Below, piece by piece: positions 1 to 8,972 of a stretch of 13,301 bases of DNA. The stretch's first letter is position 1; each line of letters opens with the position of its first letter. The notes below the pieces were generated by a model, which was given only the letters and a program-made list of their open reading frames with translations, made no database searches and was not told where the DNA came from. Source of the DNA: Bacteroidales bacterium. Its GTDB lineage: Bacteria > Bacteroidota > Bacteroidia > Bacteroidales > UBA10428. The position numbers were made by a program, and so were the translations under genes. Location: positions 1 to 13,301 of the forward strand of contig JAFGOZ010000701.1 of assembly GCA_016926235.1 (NCBI GenBank), in the 5' to 3' direction.

Positions 1-207
1 AGTTTCCCACATTTCAACAGGACATAAACAACAACAGCAATTGGAATACTTTAGTTTTAAATGTAGCTACTTAGGGGAAGATTACATGGAGACTTAATTT
101 ATGAAAATATATTATCCACTTATGACGATTACAAGAATGAACAGCTGAAAGGGAACCAATTCAATATTGCGAATGGACTTGTTAATAGGAAAAGAGCAGA
201 ATTAAAC

Positions 208-591
208 ATGATTGAGGATAAGTTAAAATCTTATAGCAATACATATTATCTTTTAATCGGTTATGCATATGAGAATTTGATTAAAGGTCTATCGATTAAA
301 AAAAATCCAGAACTTTCTTTTGATGAGCTTTTTAATGAAAAGTGGAGAAGATATAAATCTGGACATGGATTTAGTAACATTTTTGCTGATATATTAGAAA
401 ATGTATCAATTGAGGATTGCCAATTACTTGAAAGACTAGAAGCATATATCATATGGCTTGGTAAATATCCTGTGGCAAAGAATAGCACTATCCATGTCGC
501 CGAATATGACAAGCGATATTTTGATAGTAATGATAAAATTAGGATTGATAGTCTTTATGAAAAGATAAAAGAATTGTATAATCAAAATTAA
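208..591 (+). CDS. HEPN-like domain protein, 5' end uncertain or broken
   Basis: The 127-residue protein resembles HEPN-type helical domains. 'NTYYLLIGYAYENLIKG' (residues 11-27) corresponds to the family's AYYLAGYA-E-ALK helix. 'RRYKSGHGFSNIF' followed by 'LLERLEAYIIWLGKYPVAK' (about 47-91) matches the His-containing segment and the LLxRLxEYxIWxGRYPVP pattern of these proteins. HEPN domains often act as RNases or as partners of nucleotidyltransferases; no partner gene is visible. The ATG at 208 is the only usual start codon in this frame. However, the frame stays open back to 67, and that stretch (for example NRKRAELN) looks like the usual first HEPN helix. The native start therefore probably lay upstream and was lost by a frameshift or by truncation at a cassette boundary. 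The fold is fairly sure; activity is not known. Confidence 0.6.
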   Translation: MIEDKLKSYSNTYYLLIGYAYENLIKGLSIKKNPELSFDELFNEKWRRYKSGHGFSNIFADILENVSIEDCQLLERLEAYIIWLGKYPVAKNSTIHVAEYDKRYFDSNDKIRIDSLYEKIKELYNQN

Positions 592-600
592 ATTACGGTT

Positions 601-759
601 GCTAACATTTTGTTTATTGCATTGTGGCTCAGGCGGTTTGCCAACTTCAGTTATTCGTACTACATTTAGTGGTACGCGGACAGGAAAGCTCTCGCAATCC
701 ACAACGACAACAAACAATTTTCCGTTGTGCCGCATACAGAGAAAACTACCATGTTAGGC
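601..759. repeat. Large imperfect palindrome, attC-like
   Basis: The element begins GCTAACAT (601-608) and ends ATGTTAGGC (751-759), which are near-complementary. The end contains GTTAGGC, fitting the GTTRRRY core of integron attC sites. The centre forms a hairpin, CGTACTAC with GTGGTACG (656-663 and 669-676), with one G-T pair and loop ATTTA. The arms between pair only patchily. It fills the gap between the HEPN-like gene and the metallo-beta-lactamase gene. An attC-like cassette boundary is inferred; another Bacteroidota intergenic palindrome family is equally possible. Confidence 0.4.
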
Positions 760-800
760 AAAATATTAAGGAGACCCAATAACCAACTAATATAAAAGAT

Positions 801-1658
801 ATGAATATGAAGAAAATAGTTTTAATACTGTTATGTGTAATTCCGATGGTGATTTTCGCTCAAAAACAATGTAACGTAACATATATTTCTAATGAAGGCT
901 TTATTGTCGAATTTAAAAACAAAAAAATCTTAATTGATGCATTGTTTGATAAAGTAGAAGGAGATTGGTGTGAATCACCAACAGATTCAATGATTAATTT
1001 AATAAAGCAATCTAAATATCCATTTAACGATATTGATTTAATAGCAATAACTCATAATCATGCTGATCATTTCAATGAGAAAATAGTCGTTGATTTTATG
1101 TTAAATAACCTCAAAGTAAAACTGATTTGTCCTAATCAAGTAGATTTGGCTTTGTCAACAAATTCGAATTATAGAGCAATAAGCGAGCGGATTACACCAA
1201 TTACTCCAGACCCTTTAACTGATACAAGTGTTATAATATCTGGAATAACAATTCGATTGCTACGGCTTGAGCACAGCCCTTATGAAGTTCAAGATAGTGC
1301 AACCGGTGAAAAGGTAAATATACACAAGGATGTAGAGAATCTTGGATTTGTATTTCAAGTAGAAGGTGTAAAAATTTTTCATAGCGGAGATACAAATCCA
1401 TCGAATAAGCAGGAATACCAAACATATAACTTACAAAGTGAAGGAATTGACATTGCATTTGTAGAGAGAATCTTTATATTTATTTATCAAGATAAGGGAC
1501 TTGAAATCATAAAAGAGTTTATTAATCCTGATAATCTTATTTTTATGCATATTGGTCCCAAAAATAAGGCTGGATATATTGAAGGTTTTAAAAATGAAAA
1601 AGATGTCATTATTTTTGAAAACAGAATGGATTCATTAGCTATTGATATTGAAGATTAA
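801..1658 (+). CDS. Exported metallo-beta-lactamase-fold hydrolase (UlaG/RNase Z-like)
   Basis: The 285-residue protein has a Sec signal peptide (residues 1-20, ending IFA, with Q21 following), so it should act in the periplasm. The metal-binding motif H85-N-H87-A-D89-H90 is intact. H158 (LEHS), D197 in 'HSGDTN' and H250 (MHIGP) are the likely remaining ligands. A binuclear zinc hydrolase of the UlaG-like lactonase or RNase Z-like branch is therefore likely, although the substrate cannot be read from the sequence. There is no lactamase-specific signature. A second ATG lies two codons downstream (807) and would give the same signal peptide. The gene follows the 601-759 palindrome and is 32 nt upstream of the AlkD-like gene, so the two may be cotranscribed. 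Confidence 0.8.
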   Translation: MNMKKIVLILLCVIPMVIFAQKQCNVTYISNEGFIVEFKNKKILIDALFDKVEGDWCESPTDSMINLIKQSKYPFNDIDLIAITHNHADHFNEKIVVDFMLNNLKVKLICPNQVDLALSTNSNYRAISERITPITPDPLTDTSVIISGITIRLLRLEHSPYEVQDSATGEKVNIHKDVENLGFVFQVEGVKIFHSGDTNPSNKQEYQTYNLQSEGIDIAFVERIFIFIYQDKGLEIIKEFINPDNLIFMHIGPKNKAGYIEGFKNEKDVIIFENRMDSLAIDIED

Positions 1659-1690
1659 TATACTCATACAATTTGCAGTAACCCAATGTT

Positions 1691-2413
1691 ATGATTGAAC
1701 AAAAGAAAAAGGAAATAAGAGAGTTTTGCGAATCGAATTCAGATCCAGGAATTGTAGCAAAATATTCGAAATATTTTAAAGAAGGATTTGACGGTTTTGG
1801 TATAGATAATAAGCTATCTAATCTTCAAATAAAAAAATGGATTGAAGATTGGAAAGGCGATATGACATTGCAGAGCTATTTGGATTTATCAGATGATTTA
1901 ATTAAACACGGTAAATTTGAAGAAAAGGTTATAGCCATACATTTTATAAGTTCAAAAAGGACAGAATATACAGAAGAAACATTTGACAGAATTGGCAAAT
2001 GGTTTGAAATTGGAATATCAAATTGGGCTACTACTGATGTTTTATGTATGTTGGTCTTACCTCATTTTTTCGTAGGGCGTATCATAGGATTTGACAAATT
2101 AAAAGATTGGAACGCATCAAAAAGCGAGTGGCAACGCAGGGCAGTACCAGTATTGTTCGTGGAGTTGATTAAATTAAAAACAGACTTGAAATATGACGAA
2201 GTAATGAGTGTCATAGATAATTTAATGGATGACGATTCAGAATATGTTCAAAAAGGACTTGGCACTTTATTACGTGAATTATGGAAAAAGCACCCAAAGG
2301 AAACAGAAAAATACCTATATGATTGGAAAGACATATGTGGTAGACTAATTATTAGATATGCAACTGAAAAAATGGATAAAGAGTACAGAAAGAAATTTCG
2401 AAAATCAAAATAG
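1691..2413 (+). CDS. AlkD-like DNA alkylation repair protein
   Basis: The 240-residue protein is all-helical and matches the HEAT-like repeat fold of AlkD/AlkC-type alkylpurine DNA glycosylases in length and motifs. 'EEKVIAIHFI' (77-86) is a family helix. 'ISNWATTDVL' (109-118) supplies W112 and D116, matching the Trp and catalytic Asp of AlkD. 'WQRRAVPV' (147-154) supplies the conserved Arg. The late motif 'YVQKGLGTLLRE' (185-196) has Thr where classical AlkD carries a DNA-contacting Trp, so activity may differ. The expected role is removing N3- or N7-alkylated purines from DNA in the cytoplasm. The next gene starts one base after its stop, indicating cotranscription. Confidence 0.78.
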   Translation: MIEQKKKEIREFCESNSDPGIVAKYSKYFKEGFDGFGIDNKLSNLQIKKWIEDWKGDMTLQSYLDLSDDLIKHGKFEEKVIAIHFISSKRTEYTEETFDRIGKWFEIGISNWATTDVLCMLVLPHFFVGRIIGFDKLKDWNASKSEWQRRAVPVLFVELIKLKTDLKYDEVMSVIDNLMDDDSEYVQKGLGTLLRELWKKHPKETEKYLYDWKDICGRLIIRYATEKMDKEYRKKFRKSK

Positions 2414-2414
2414 C

Positions 2415-2786
2415 ATGGAAGTAAAAGACTTAGATAACAGAATAATTTCTTATTGCGGATTTTATTGTAATGCCTGCCCTAAATTTAAGAAAAGTGATTG
2501 CGAAGGTTGCAAAGGGGATAGTCCAAAATGTGCAGGTGGATATAAACCATGTCAGGTAAGACCATGCTGCATCGAAAACGAATTTACATCTTGTGCTGAA
2601 TGTGACAAATATGAATCAGTCAAAGATTGTAAAAAATATAATCCACTTATGATACGATTTGGACAATTTCTTACACAGACGAGTAGAAGAAAAGGAATCG
2701 AGATGATTAAGGAAAAAGGCGAACGGGAATTTTTAGAATTTATGTCAGAAAGAAATTGGGTGACGATTAAGAATAAAAGAAAATAA
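2415..2786 (+). CDS. DUF3795 Cys-rich protein
   Basis: This 123-residue protein is recognised as DUF3795 from 'ISYCGFYCNACP' (11-22) and the spaced cysteines that follow, 12 in total between residues 14 and 72. The cysteines probably bind metal (zinc or an Fe-S cluster); the function of the family is not known. The C-terminal third is basic and helical ('RRKGIEMIKEKGEREFLEFM'). The frame is open upstream, with an earlier ATG at 2358, but that extension overlaps the AlkD-like gene and has no family character. ATG 2415, one base after the upstream stop, is therefore chosen. The pairing with a repair gene may reflect cassette assembly rather than shared function. Confidence 0.8.
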   Translation: MEVKDLDNRIISYCGFYCNACPKFKKSDCEGCKGDSPKCAGGYKPCQVRPCCIENEFTSCAECDKYESVKDCKKYNPLMIRFGQFLTQTSRRKGIEMIKEKGEREFLEFMSERNWVTIKNKRK

Positions 2787-2796
2787 GTACGACGGC

Positions 2797-2923
2797 ACAA
2801 CACTGTATATACAAAATGGGCGAGATCGCAGTAAATTCAAGGGCTGTAGCCCGCTTTAAATTTTTACGGTTTGATAGGTTTGAAGCCCGCAATCGCCCAC
2901 ATTTGCATATACTTGTCCGTTGT
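2797..2923. repeat. 127-nt imperfect palindrome, ACAACAC family, attC-like
   Basis: The left arm (2797-2829), starting ACAACACTGT, pairs with the right arm (2889-2923), ending CCGTTGT, over about 30 positions with several bulges and mismatches (for example ATGGGCGA with TCGCCCAC). A small GGGCT-gt-AGCCC hairpin lies at 2840-2851. Length, bulged stem and terminal ACAAC/GTTGT resemble a folded attC recombination site. It directly follows the DUF3795 gene. The rest of the gap, 2924-3086, holds no gene that I can support. Confidence 0.55.
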
Positions 2924-3086
2924 AAGCAAGTGTGAAGAACCGACACGACACATTGAAATTTGATTGAATAAATTACAAAAAAAACGGACTGACAGGATTA
3001 GCACTCCGTAGATAGGACGGTGCAATTTGAGGGGAATTTATTTTGTTTTTTCTCCCCCCGCATAAGAAGAAAGAAACCCCGCCCAC

Positions 3087-3153
3087 AAAACAACACATTT
3101 GCAAACCGCTGCAAGCCAGCCCTGCAAAGCAAAGTTTGCAAAAGAGTTGTTTT
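3087..3153. repeat. Imperfect palindrome, ACAACAC family; possible bidirectional terminator
   Basis: AAAACAAC (3087-3094) pairs with GTTGTTTT (3146-3153). After a 3x3 internal loop, TTTGCAAAC (3098-3106) pairs with GTTTGCAAA (3134-3142), leaving a 27-nt terminal loop. The T-run at 3150-3156 on the + strand, and its counterpart on the other strand, would suit intrinsic termination of the left gene group and of the converging AraC gene. It also shares the ACAACAC left end with the elements at 2797 and 13213, so it may belong to the same cassette-boundary family. Confidence 0.5.
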
Positions 3154-3177
3154 TTTGCCGACGCACCAAGAGCTATA

Positions 3178-4065
3178 TTAATTCATATTCCGATACTCAT
3201 TAGGCGTAAATCCAACTCTTTGTTTGAACAACCGATTAAAATGCTGCGGATATTTAAACCCTAATTCATAAGCTACTTCACTAATTGATTTGTTGGTATC
3301 AAATACTCGCTCTTTAGCAACTTCTATGACTTTATTTTGGATGTATTCCTGTGCCGATTTACCGGTTTCTTTTTTAATCAGGTCTCCAAAATAGTTGGCT
3401 GAAAGATTAAGCTGTTCGGCACAATATCCAACGGAAGGCAAACCAATATTCTGAGCCTGTTCACTCTGGAAATAGTCATTCAATAGCGATTCAAACCTCT
3501 CAAGTATTCCTTTGTTAACATCTTCACGGGTAATAAATTGTCTGTCGTAGAAGCGTTCGCAGTAACTTAGGAACAATTCAATATTCGTTGCAATTAATTT
3601 TTTACTGTGCTTGTCAACGCCAAGTTCTAATTCAGTTTTAATTTTAGCAAACAAATCCAAAACCAGTTGTCTTTCTTTCTCGGATATGTGTAATGCTTCA
3701 TTCGTCTTATAACTGAAGAAATGGTACGATTTAATACTTTTTCCAAGTGTAGTACCATTTAATAAATCAGGATGGAATACCAATCCATGTCCCATTGGTT
3801 GATAAGGGTCTGTTTTATTAGTTACATCAACAACTTGTCCGGGAGCAATAAAAACCAAAGTCCCTTTTTGATAATCATAGGTGTTGCGACCATATATCAA
3901 ATCCCCACACTTCACATCTTTTAGGAAAATGCAATACAGGCCAAAGTTCATTTTCTTCCCGGTTCTAATTTCTGCTTTCGAGAAATCTATCACACTAACC
4001 AATGGGTGAAGTGTCTCATGATTATTGAAATCATTATAATCACTTACTGTCTCAAAATTTATCAT
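3178..4065 (-). CDS. AraC-family transcriptional regulator
   Basis: The 295-residue protein has an N-terminal cupin-like sensor region (about 20-110, with 'GTLVFIAPGQVVDV' typical of the AraC ligand-binding barrel). Its C-terminal double helix-turn-helix runs from about 210 to 293. The first HTH reads 'CAEQLNLSANYFGDLIKKETG'-like (215-235), and the second contains 'SISEVAYELGFKYPQHFNRLFK' features with the classic F-x-R-x-F-K and 'GFTPNEYR' end. It is transcribed away from the eight-gene operon across a 167-bp intergenic region and is the obvious candidate regulator. The inducer is unknown. Its 3' end converges on the left gene group, separated by the palindrome at 3087-3153. Confidence 0.93.
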   Translation of the reverse strand: MINFETVSDYNDFNNHETLHPLVSVIDFSKAEIRTGKKMNFGLYCIFLKDVKCGDLIYGRNTYDYQKGTLVFIAPGQVVDVTNKTDPYQPMGHGLVFHPDLLNGTTLGKSIKSYHFFSYKTNEALHISEKERQLVLDLFAKIKTELELGVDKHSKKLIATNIELFLSYCERFYDRQFITREDVNKGILERFESLLNDYFQSEQAQNIGLPSVGYCAEQLNLSANYFGDLIKKETGKSAQEYIQNKVIEVAKERVFDTNKSISEVAYELGFKYPQHFNRLFKQRVGFTPNEYRNMN

Positions 4066-4094
4066 AGCAAATTGATTTCATGTAAAATATAAAA

Positions 4095-4102
4095 CAAATT
4101 TA
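4095..4102 (-). promoter_or_regulatory. Candidate -7 box for the AraC gene
   Basis: On the - strand this reads TAAATTTG, a full match to the Bacteroidota TAnnTTTG -7 box, about 30 nt upstream of the AraC start codon. No clear TTTG -33 box is seen at the right distance, so the call is moderate. Confidence 0.4.
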
Positions 4103-4130
4103 CGCAATAAATAATAGCAATAAACACTTC

Positions 4131-4169
4131 ATTACCCATATCTGTAATATTGGTTACGAATGCAGTAAT
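4131..4169. promoter_or_regulatory. Candidate AraC-type operator: two direct repeats 21-22 bp apart
   Basis: ATTAC-N8-GTAAT (4131-4148) is followed by GTTAC-N7-GTAAT (4153-4169). The left blocks are 22 bp apart and the right blocks 21 bp apart, so both copies face the same side of the helix, as is usual for AraC-family sites. The pair lies between the two divergent -7 boxes, about 31-69 bp upstream of the operon's box at 4200, a normal place for an activator. That the adjacent regulator binds here is inferred. Confidence 0.5.
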
Positions 4170-4199
4170 CTATATACAAACCATCTTATGAAATAGCCA

Positions 4200-4207
4200 T
4201 AATTTTG
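4200..4207 (+). promoter_or_regulatory. Candidate -7 box for the eight-gene operon
   Basis: TAATTTTG matches the Bacteroidota TAnnTTTG box and lies 25 nt before the first start codon of the operon. A TTTG -33 box is missing at the usual 19-21 nt distance, which would fit a promoter that depends on an activator bound to the repeats at 4131-4169. Confidence 0.45.
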
Positions 4208-4232
4208 TATTGTAAGAAATTAAGTCGGATAA

Positions 4233-5327
4233 ATGAATTTAATTATGAATAGAAAAACAAACAAAATAAAAATTGTAAAATTGATGTTGGTTTCCATATC
4301 AATGTTGATTTTTATTAGTTGCTCTAATACGGATAACCTTATTTTAATAAAAGAGCAAGGCAGTTTCGCTGTCGGTGGCACTATGAAATCAAATCCAGGA
4401 ACCTTTGATGCAATCAAAAGAACACCGGAAGGCCAGACTTTTCATGGTGACCATGCTTATGTATTTTATCAGATACCTAATGAAGCGCACAAATATCCAT
4501 TGGTGATGTGGCATGGTATAGGACAATTTTCAAAAACATGGGAAACTACTCCAGATGGAAGAGAAGGTTTTCAAAATCTGTTTTTAAGAAAAAAGTATAG
4601 TGTTTACTTATTAGACCAACCACGTCGTGGTAATGCCGCACGAAGTATGGAAGAAGGAACAATTACACCTACGCCTGATGAGCAATTTTGGTTTAACACT
4701 TTTCGTGTTGGTGAGTGGCCTGATTTTTTCCCAGGTGTACAATTTTCCCAAGATAAGGAAACACTAAATCAGTATTTCAGACAAATGGTTCCTAATGTTG
4801 GGCCGATTGATATAAATGTAAATGTTGATGCTGTTTCTGCTTTATTTGATAAAATTGGTGAAGGAATTCTTGTTACGCATTCGCATTCTGGAGGAATGGG
4901 TTGGCTTACAGCTATTAAAAACCAGAATATCAAAGCTGTCGTTTCTTACGAACCCGGAAGTGGTTTTGTATTTCCAATGCGTGAAATCCCAGCGCCAATG
5001 GAAAGTTCAGCTGGTCCGCTTCATCCTGTGGAAGTTTCAATGGAAGATTTCATGGAGTTAACTAAAATTCCAATCATCATTTATTATGGCGATTATATAC
5101 CTGAAAAACCAGATTCAAATCCGGGAATAGATGGATGGAGAGTAAGACTTGAAATGGCAAAACTTTGGCGTGATGTTGTTAACAAATATGGTGGTGACGT
5201 AACTGTGGTTCATTTGCCAGAGATAGGTATTAAGGGCAACACTCATTTCCCATTTTCAGATTTAAACAATTTAGAGATTGCCGATTTAATGTCGGAATGG
5301 TTAAAAAATAAAGAATTAGATAAGTAA
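4233..5327 (+). CDS. Lipoprotein alpha/beta hydrolase (esterase-like)
   Basis: The first gene of the operon encodes 364 residues. A lipoprotein signal ends in the lipobox 'IFISC' with C30, so the protein is probably anchored to a membrane facing the periplasm or the outside. The alpha/beta hydrolase core shows the oxyanion region 'VMWHGIGQ' (91-98), 'LLDQPRRG' (126-133) and the nucleophile elbow S217-H-S219-G-G with S219 as nucleophile. The usual first Gly of GxSxG is Ser. The acid is probably E240 or D287 ('YYGDYIP'), and H338 ('GNTHFPFSD') is the likely catalytic His. The substrate is unknown but is probably an ester or lactone. ATG 4245 is an alternative start that would keep the lipobox. 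The next gene begins 12 nt downstream. Confidence 0.8.
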   Translation: MNLIMNRKTNKIKIVKLMLVSISMLIFISCSNTDNLILIKEQGSFAVGGTMKSNPGTFDAIKRTPEGQTFHGDHAYVFYQIPNEAHKYPLVMWHGIGQFSKTWETTPDGREGFQNLFLRKKYSVYLLDQPRRGNAARSMEEGTITPTPDEQFWFNTFRVGEWPDFFPGVQFSQDKETLNQYFRQMVPNVGPIDINVNVDAVSALFDKIGEGILVTHSHSGGMGWLTAIKNQNIKAVVSYEPGSGFVFPMREIPAPMESSAGPLHPVEVSMEDFMELTKIPIIIYYGDYIPEKPDSNPGIDGWRVRLEMAKLWRDVVNKYGGDVTVVHLPEIGIKGNTHFPFSDLNNLEIADLMSEWLKNKELDK

Positions 5328-5333
5328 AAATAG

Positions 5334-6191
<858 letters not shown>

Positions 6192-6220
6192 TCTCGTTCT
6201 AATCCTTAAAAATTAGAGAA

Positions 6221-7267
6221 ATGAAAATAGTAAAACAAATTTTGACAGCTATGCTTATGTCAACAAGTATAATTGCTTCGGCTCAAAATATAATAGACAA
6301 TCCTTTTGGTCTTGTTTATAGAGACGCTATAACCGAGAACGTATCAGGCAAAGTGAATATTCATCCTGTAAGTTATAAACTGAATGGGATTGATATTGCA
6401 GCCAATGTTTATACGCCTGCAAATTATGACCCAGGTAATAGTTACCCAGCCATTGTGGTAGCACATCCAAATGGTGGAGTAAAGGAGCAGGTAGCTGGGT
6501 TATACGCACAACGTTTAGCCGAATTAGGTTTTATCACCATTGCTGCCGATGCATCCTATCAGGGAGCAAGCGGTGGAGAACCTCGAAATGTTGATAAACC
6601 TGCCAATCGCATTGAAGATATACGTGGAATGGCAGATTATATAACACAATATGAGGGTGTCGATTCTGAAAGGCTTGGTGCATTAGGAATTTGTGGTGGT
6701 GGAGGCTATACTTTAGCCGCTGTGCAAACAGATAAACGCTTTAAAGCAGTGGCAACACTAAGTATGTTTAATTCAGGGATTGTCAGAAAAAACGGATTCA
6801 GGGATTCTCAGTTGGAATCTATTCAGGAACGATTGGAGCTTGCATCAAAAGCTAGGGCGCAAGAAGTTGCAACAGGTCAGGTACTATATACCGCTGACAC
6901 AAAAATCACCGATGAAATGGCGGATAAAATGCCTTTTGATTTGTATCGGGAAGGTCATTATTATTACAATAGAACTCATGCTCATCCCAATTCTACTTTT
7001 AAATATACAACAAGTAGTTTATTGGATTTAATGGCTTTTGATGCAACAACAAACATGGAGTTAATTAATCAACCCTTATTGATGATGGCCGGAAGCAAAG
7101 CGGATACGTATTACATGACAGAGGATGCTTTCAGTAAAGCTACTGGAACTACCCAAAAAGAGCTATACCTAATTCCAGATGCAACGCACATTCAAACCTA
7201 TTTTGTTCCTGAATATGTAAACCAGGCAATGGATAAACTCAATGAGTTTTTTGGAAAGAATTTGTAA
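6221..7267 (+). CDS. Exported alpha/beta hydrolase with Cys nucleophile (dienelactone hydrolase-like)
   Basis: The 348-residue protein starts with a Sec signal peptide (1-21, 'SIIASA|Q'). The hydrolase core has 'PAIVVAHPNGG' (76-86, oxyanion region) and the nucleophile elbow 'LGICGGGGY' (155-163). That elbow places C158 where most esterases carry Ser, as in dienelactone hydrolases and some COG1073 proteins. D295 ('AGSKADT') and H323 ('DATHIQ') are good candidates for the rest of the triad. A lactone or ester hydrolase acting in the periplasm is likely. It lies 29 nt after the reductase gene, in a gap holding a weak TCTAAT/ATTAGA inverted repeat (6198-6217) just before the start codon. Confidence 0.8.
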   Translation: MKIVKQILTAMLMSTSIIASAQNIIDNPFGLVYRDAITENVSGKVNIHPVSYKLNGIDIAANVYTPANYDPGNSYPAIVVAHPNGGVKEQVAGLYAQRLAELGFITIAADASYQGASGGEPRNVDKPANRIEDIRGMADYITQYEGVDSERLGALGICGGGGYTLAAVQTDKRFKAVATLSMFNSGIVRKNGFRDSQLESIQERLELASKARAQEVATGQVLYTADTKITDEMADKMPFDLYREGHYYYNRTHAHPNSTFKYTTSSLLDLMAFDATTNMELINQPLLMMAGSKADTYYMTEDAFSKATGTTQKELYLIPDATHIQTYFVPEYVNQAMDKLNEFFGKNL

Positions 7268-7294
7268 AATAATCATTCACTAAAACCAACTGAT

Positions 7295-7741
7295 ATGAAA
7301 AAACTAAGTACCGTATTCTTCTTAATTCTTATTTCAATGCAGTTTTCAATTGCTCAGAATACAGAAAGTGATAAGGAAATCATTCAGCTTTCAAAAGATA
7401 AATGGCAATGGATGTCGGATAAAGATGTCGACAAACTAAGTAAGCTGTTTCACGAAAAAGCTGTGTTTGTTCACATGGGTGGAGCTTGGGGAACAGAACA
7501 GGAACTTAATATTATTAAAGAAGGTGGTATCTGGTACAAGAAAGCTGATATTCACGAAGTATCTGTAAATATTATTGACAATACCGCCATCCTGTTAAAC
7601 CGGATTGATTTATTAGCCGAGGTTGGAGGCAACGAGGTTACTAATCCGTTTGAAGTTACAGAGGTGTATATAAAGCAAGGTGAAAACTGGATGTTAGGTT
7701 CTCTTTCATTCACAAAATTGCTAACTCCCGGAGGTCATTAA
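7295..7741 (+). CDS. Exported NTF2/SnoaL-like protein (DUF4440 type)
   Basis: The 148-residue protein has a Sec signal peptide ('MQFSIA|Q', cleavage near 20) followed by one NTF2-like cone-shaped domain. The opening helix 'EIIQLSKDKWQWMSDKDVDKL' and 'LFHEKAVFVHMGG' (about 51-63) are typical, and the sheet strands near the end include 'VTEVYIKQGENWMLGSLSFT'. Family members bind or isomerise small molecules, or are non-catalytic. Its place between hydrolase and reductase genes suggests it works on the same compound, but the role is inferred only from position. Confidence 0.75.
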   Translation: MKKLSTVFFLILISMQFSIAQNTESDKEIIQLSKDKWQWMSDKDVDKLSKLFHEKAVFVHMGGAWGTEQELNIIKEGGIWYKKADIHEVSVNIIDNTAILLNRIDLLAEVGGNEVTNPFEVTEVYIKQGENWMLGSLSFTKLLTPGGH

Positions 7742-7768
7742 TACGTTGCATATTAAACTTGTTTTGCC

Positions 7769-8956
<1,188 letters not shown>

Positions 8957-8972
8957 TGTAAATATCCAGATT

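Noticed and set aside
2..97. Possible C-terminal end of an upstream gene (frame 2, ending YMET-stop)
   Set aside because: It is too short to recognise; it could be a gene tail or the shifted first part of the HEPN-like gene, so it is mentioned only with that gene.
436..735. 99-residue - strand open frame
   Set aside because: It is antisense to the HEPN-like gene and to the 601-759 palindrome, with no family character.
3043..3264. 73-residue + strand open frame
   Set aside because: It crosses the palindrome at 3087-3153 and runs antisense into the end of the AraC gene, and its composition is not protein-like.
6198..6217. TCTAAT/ATTAGA inverted repeat before the 6221 gene
   Set aside because: Six A/T-rich pairs inside an operon gap are easily due to chance; there is no sign of a terminator or riboswitch.
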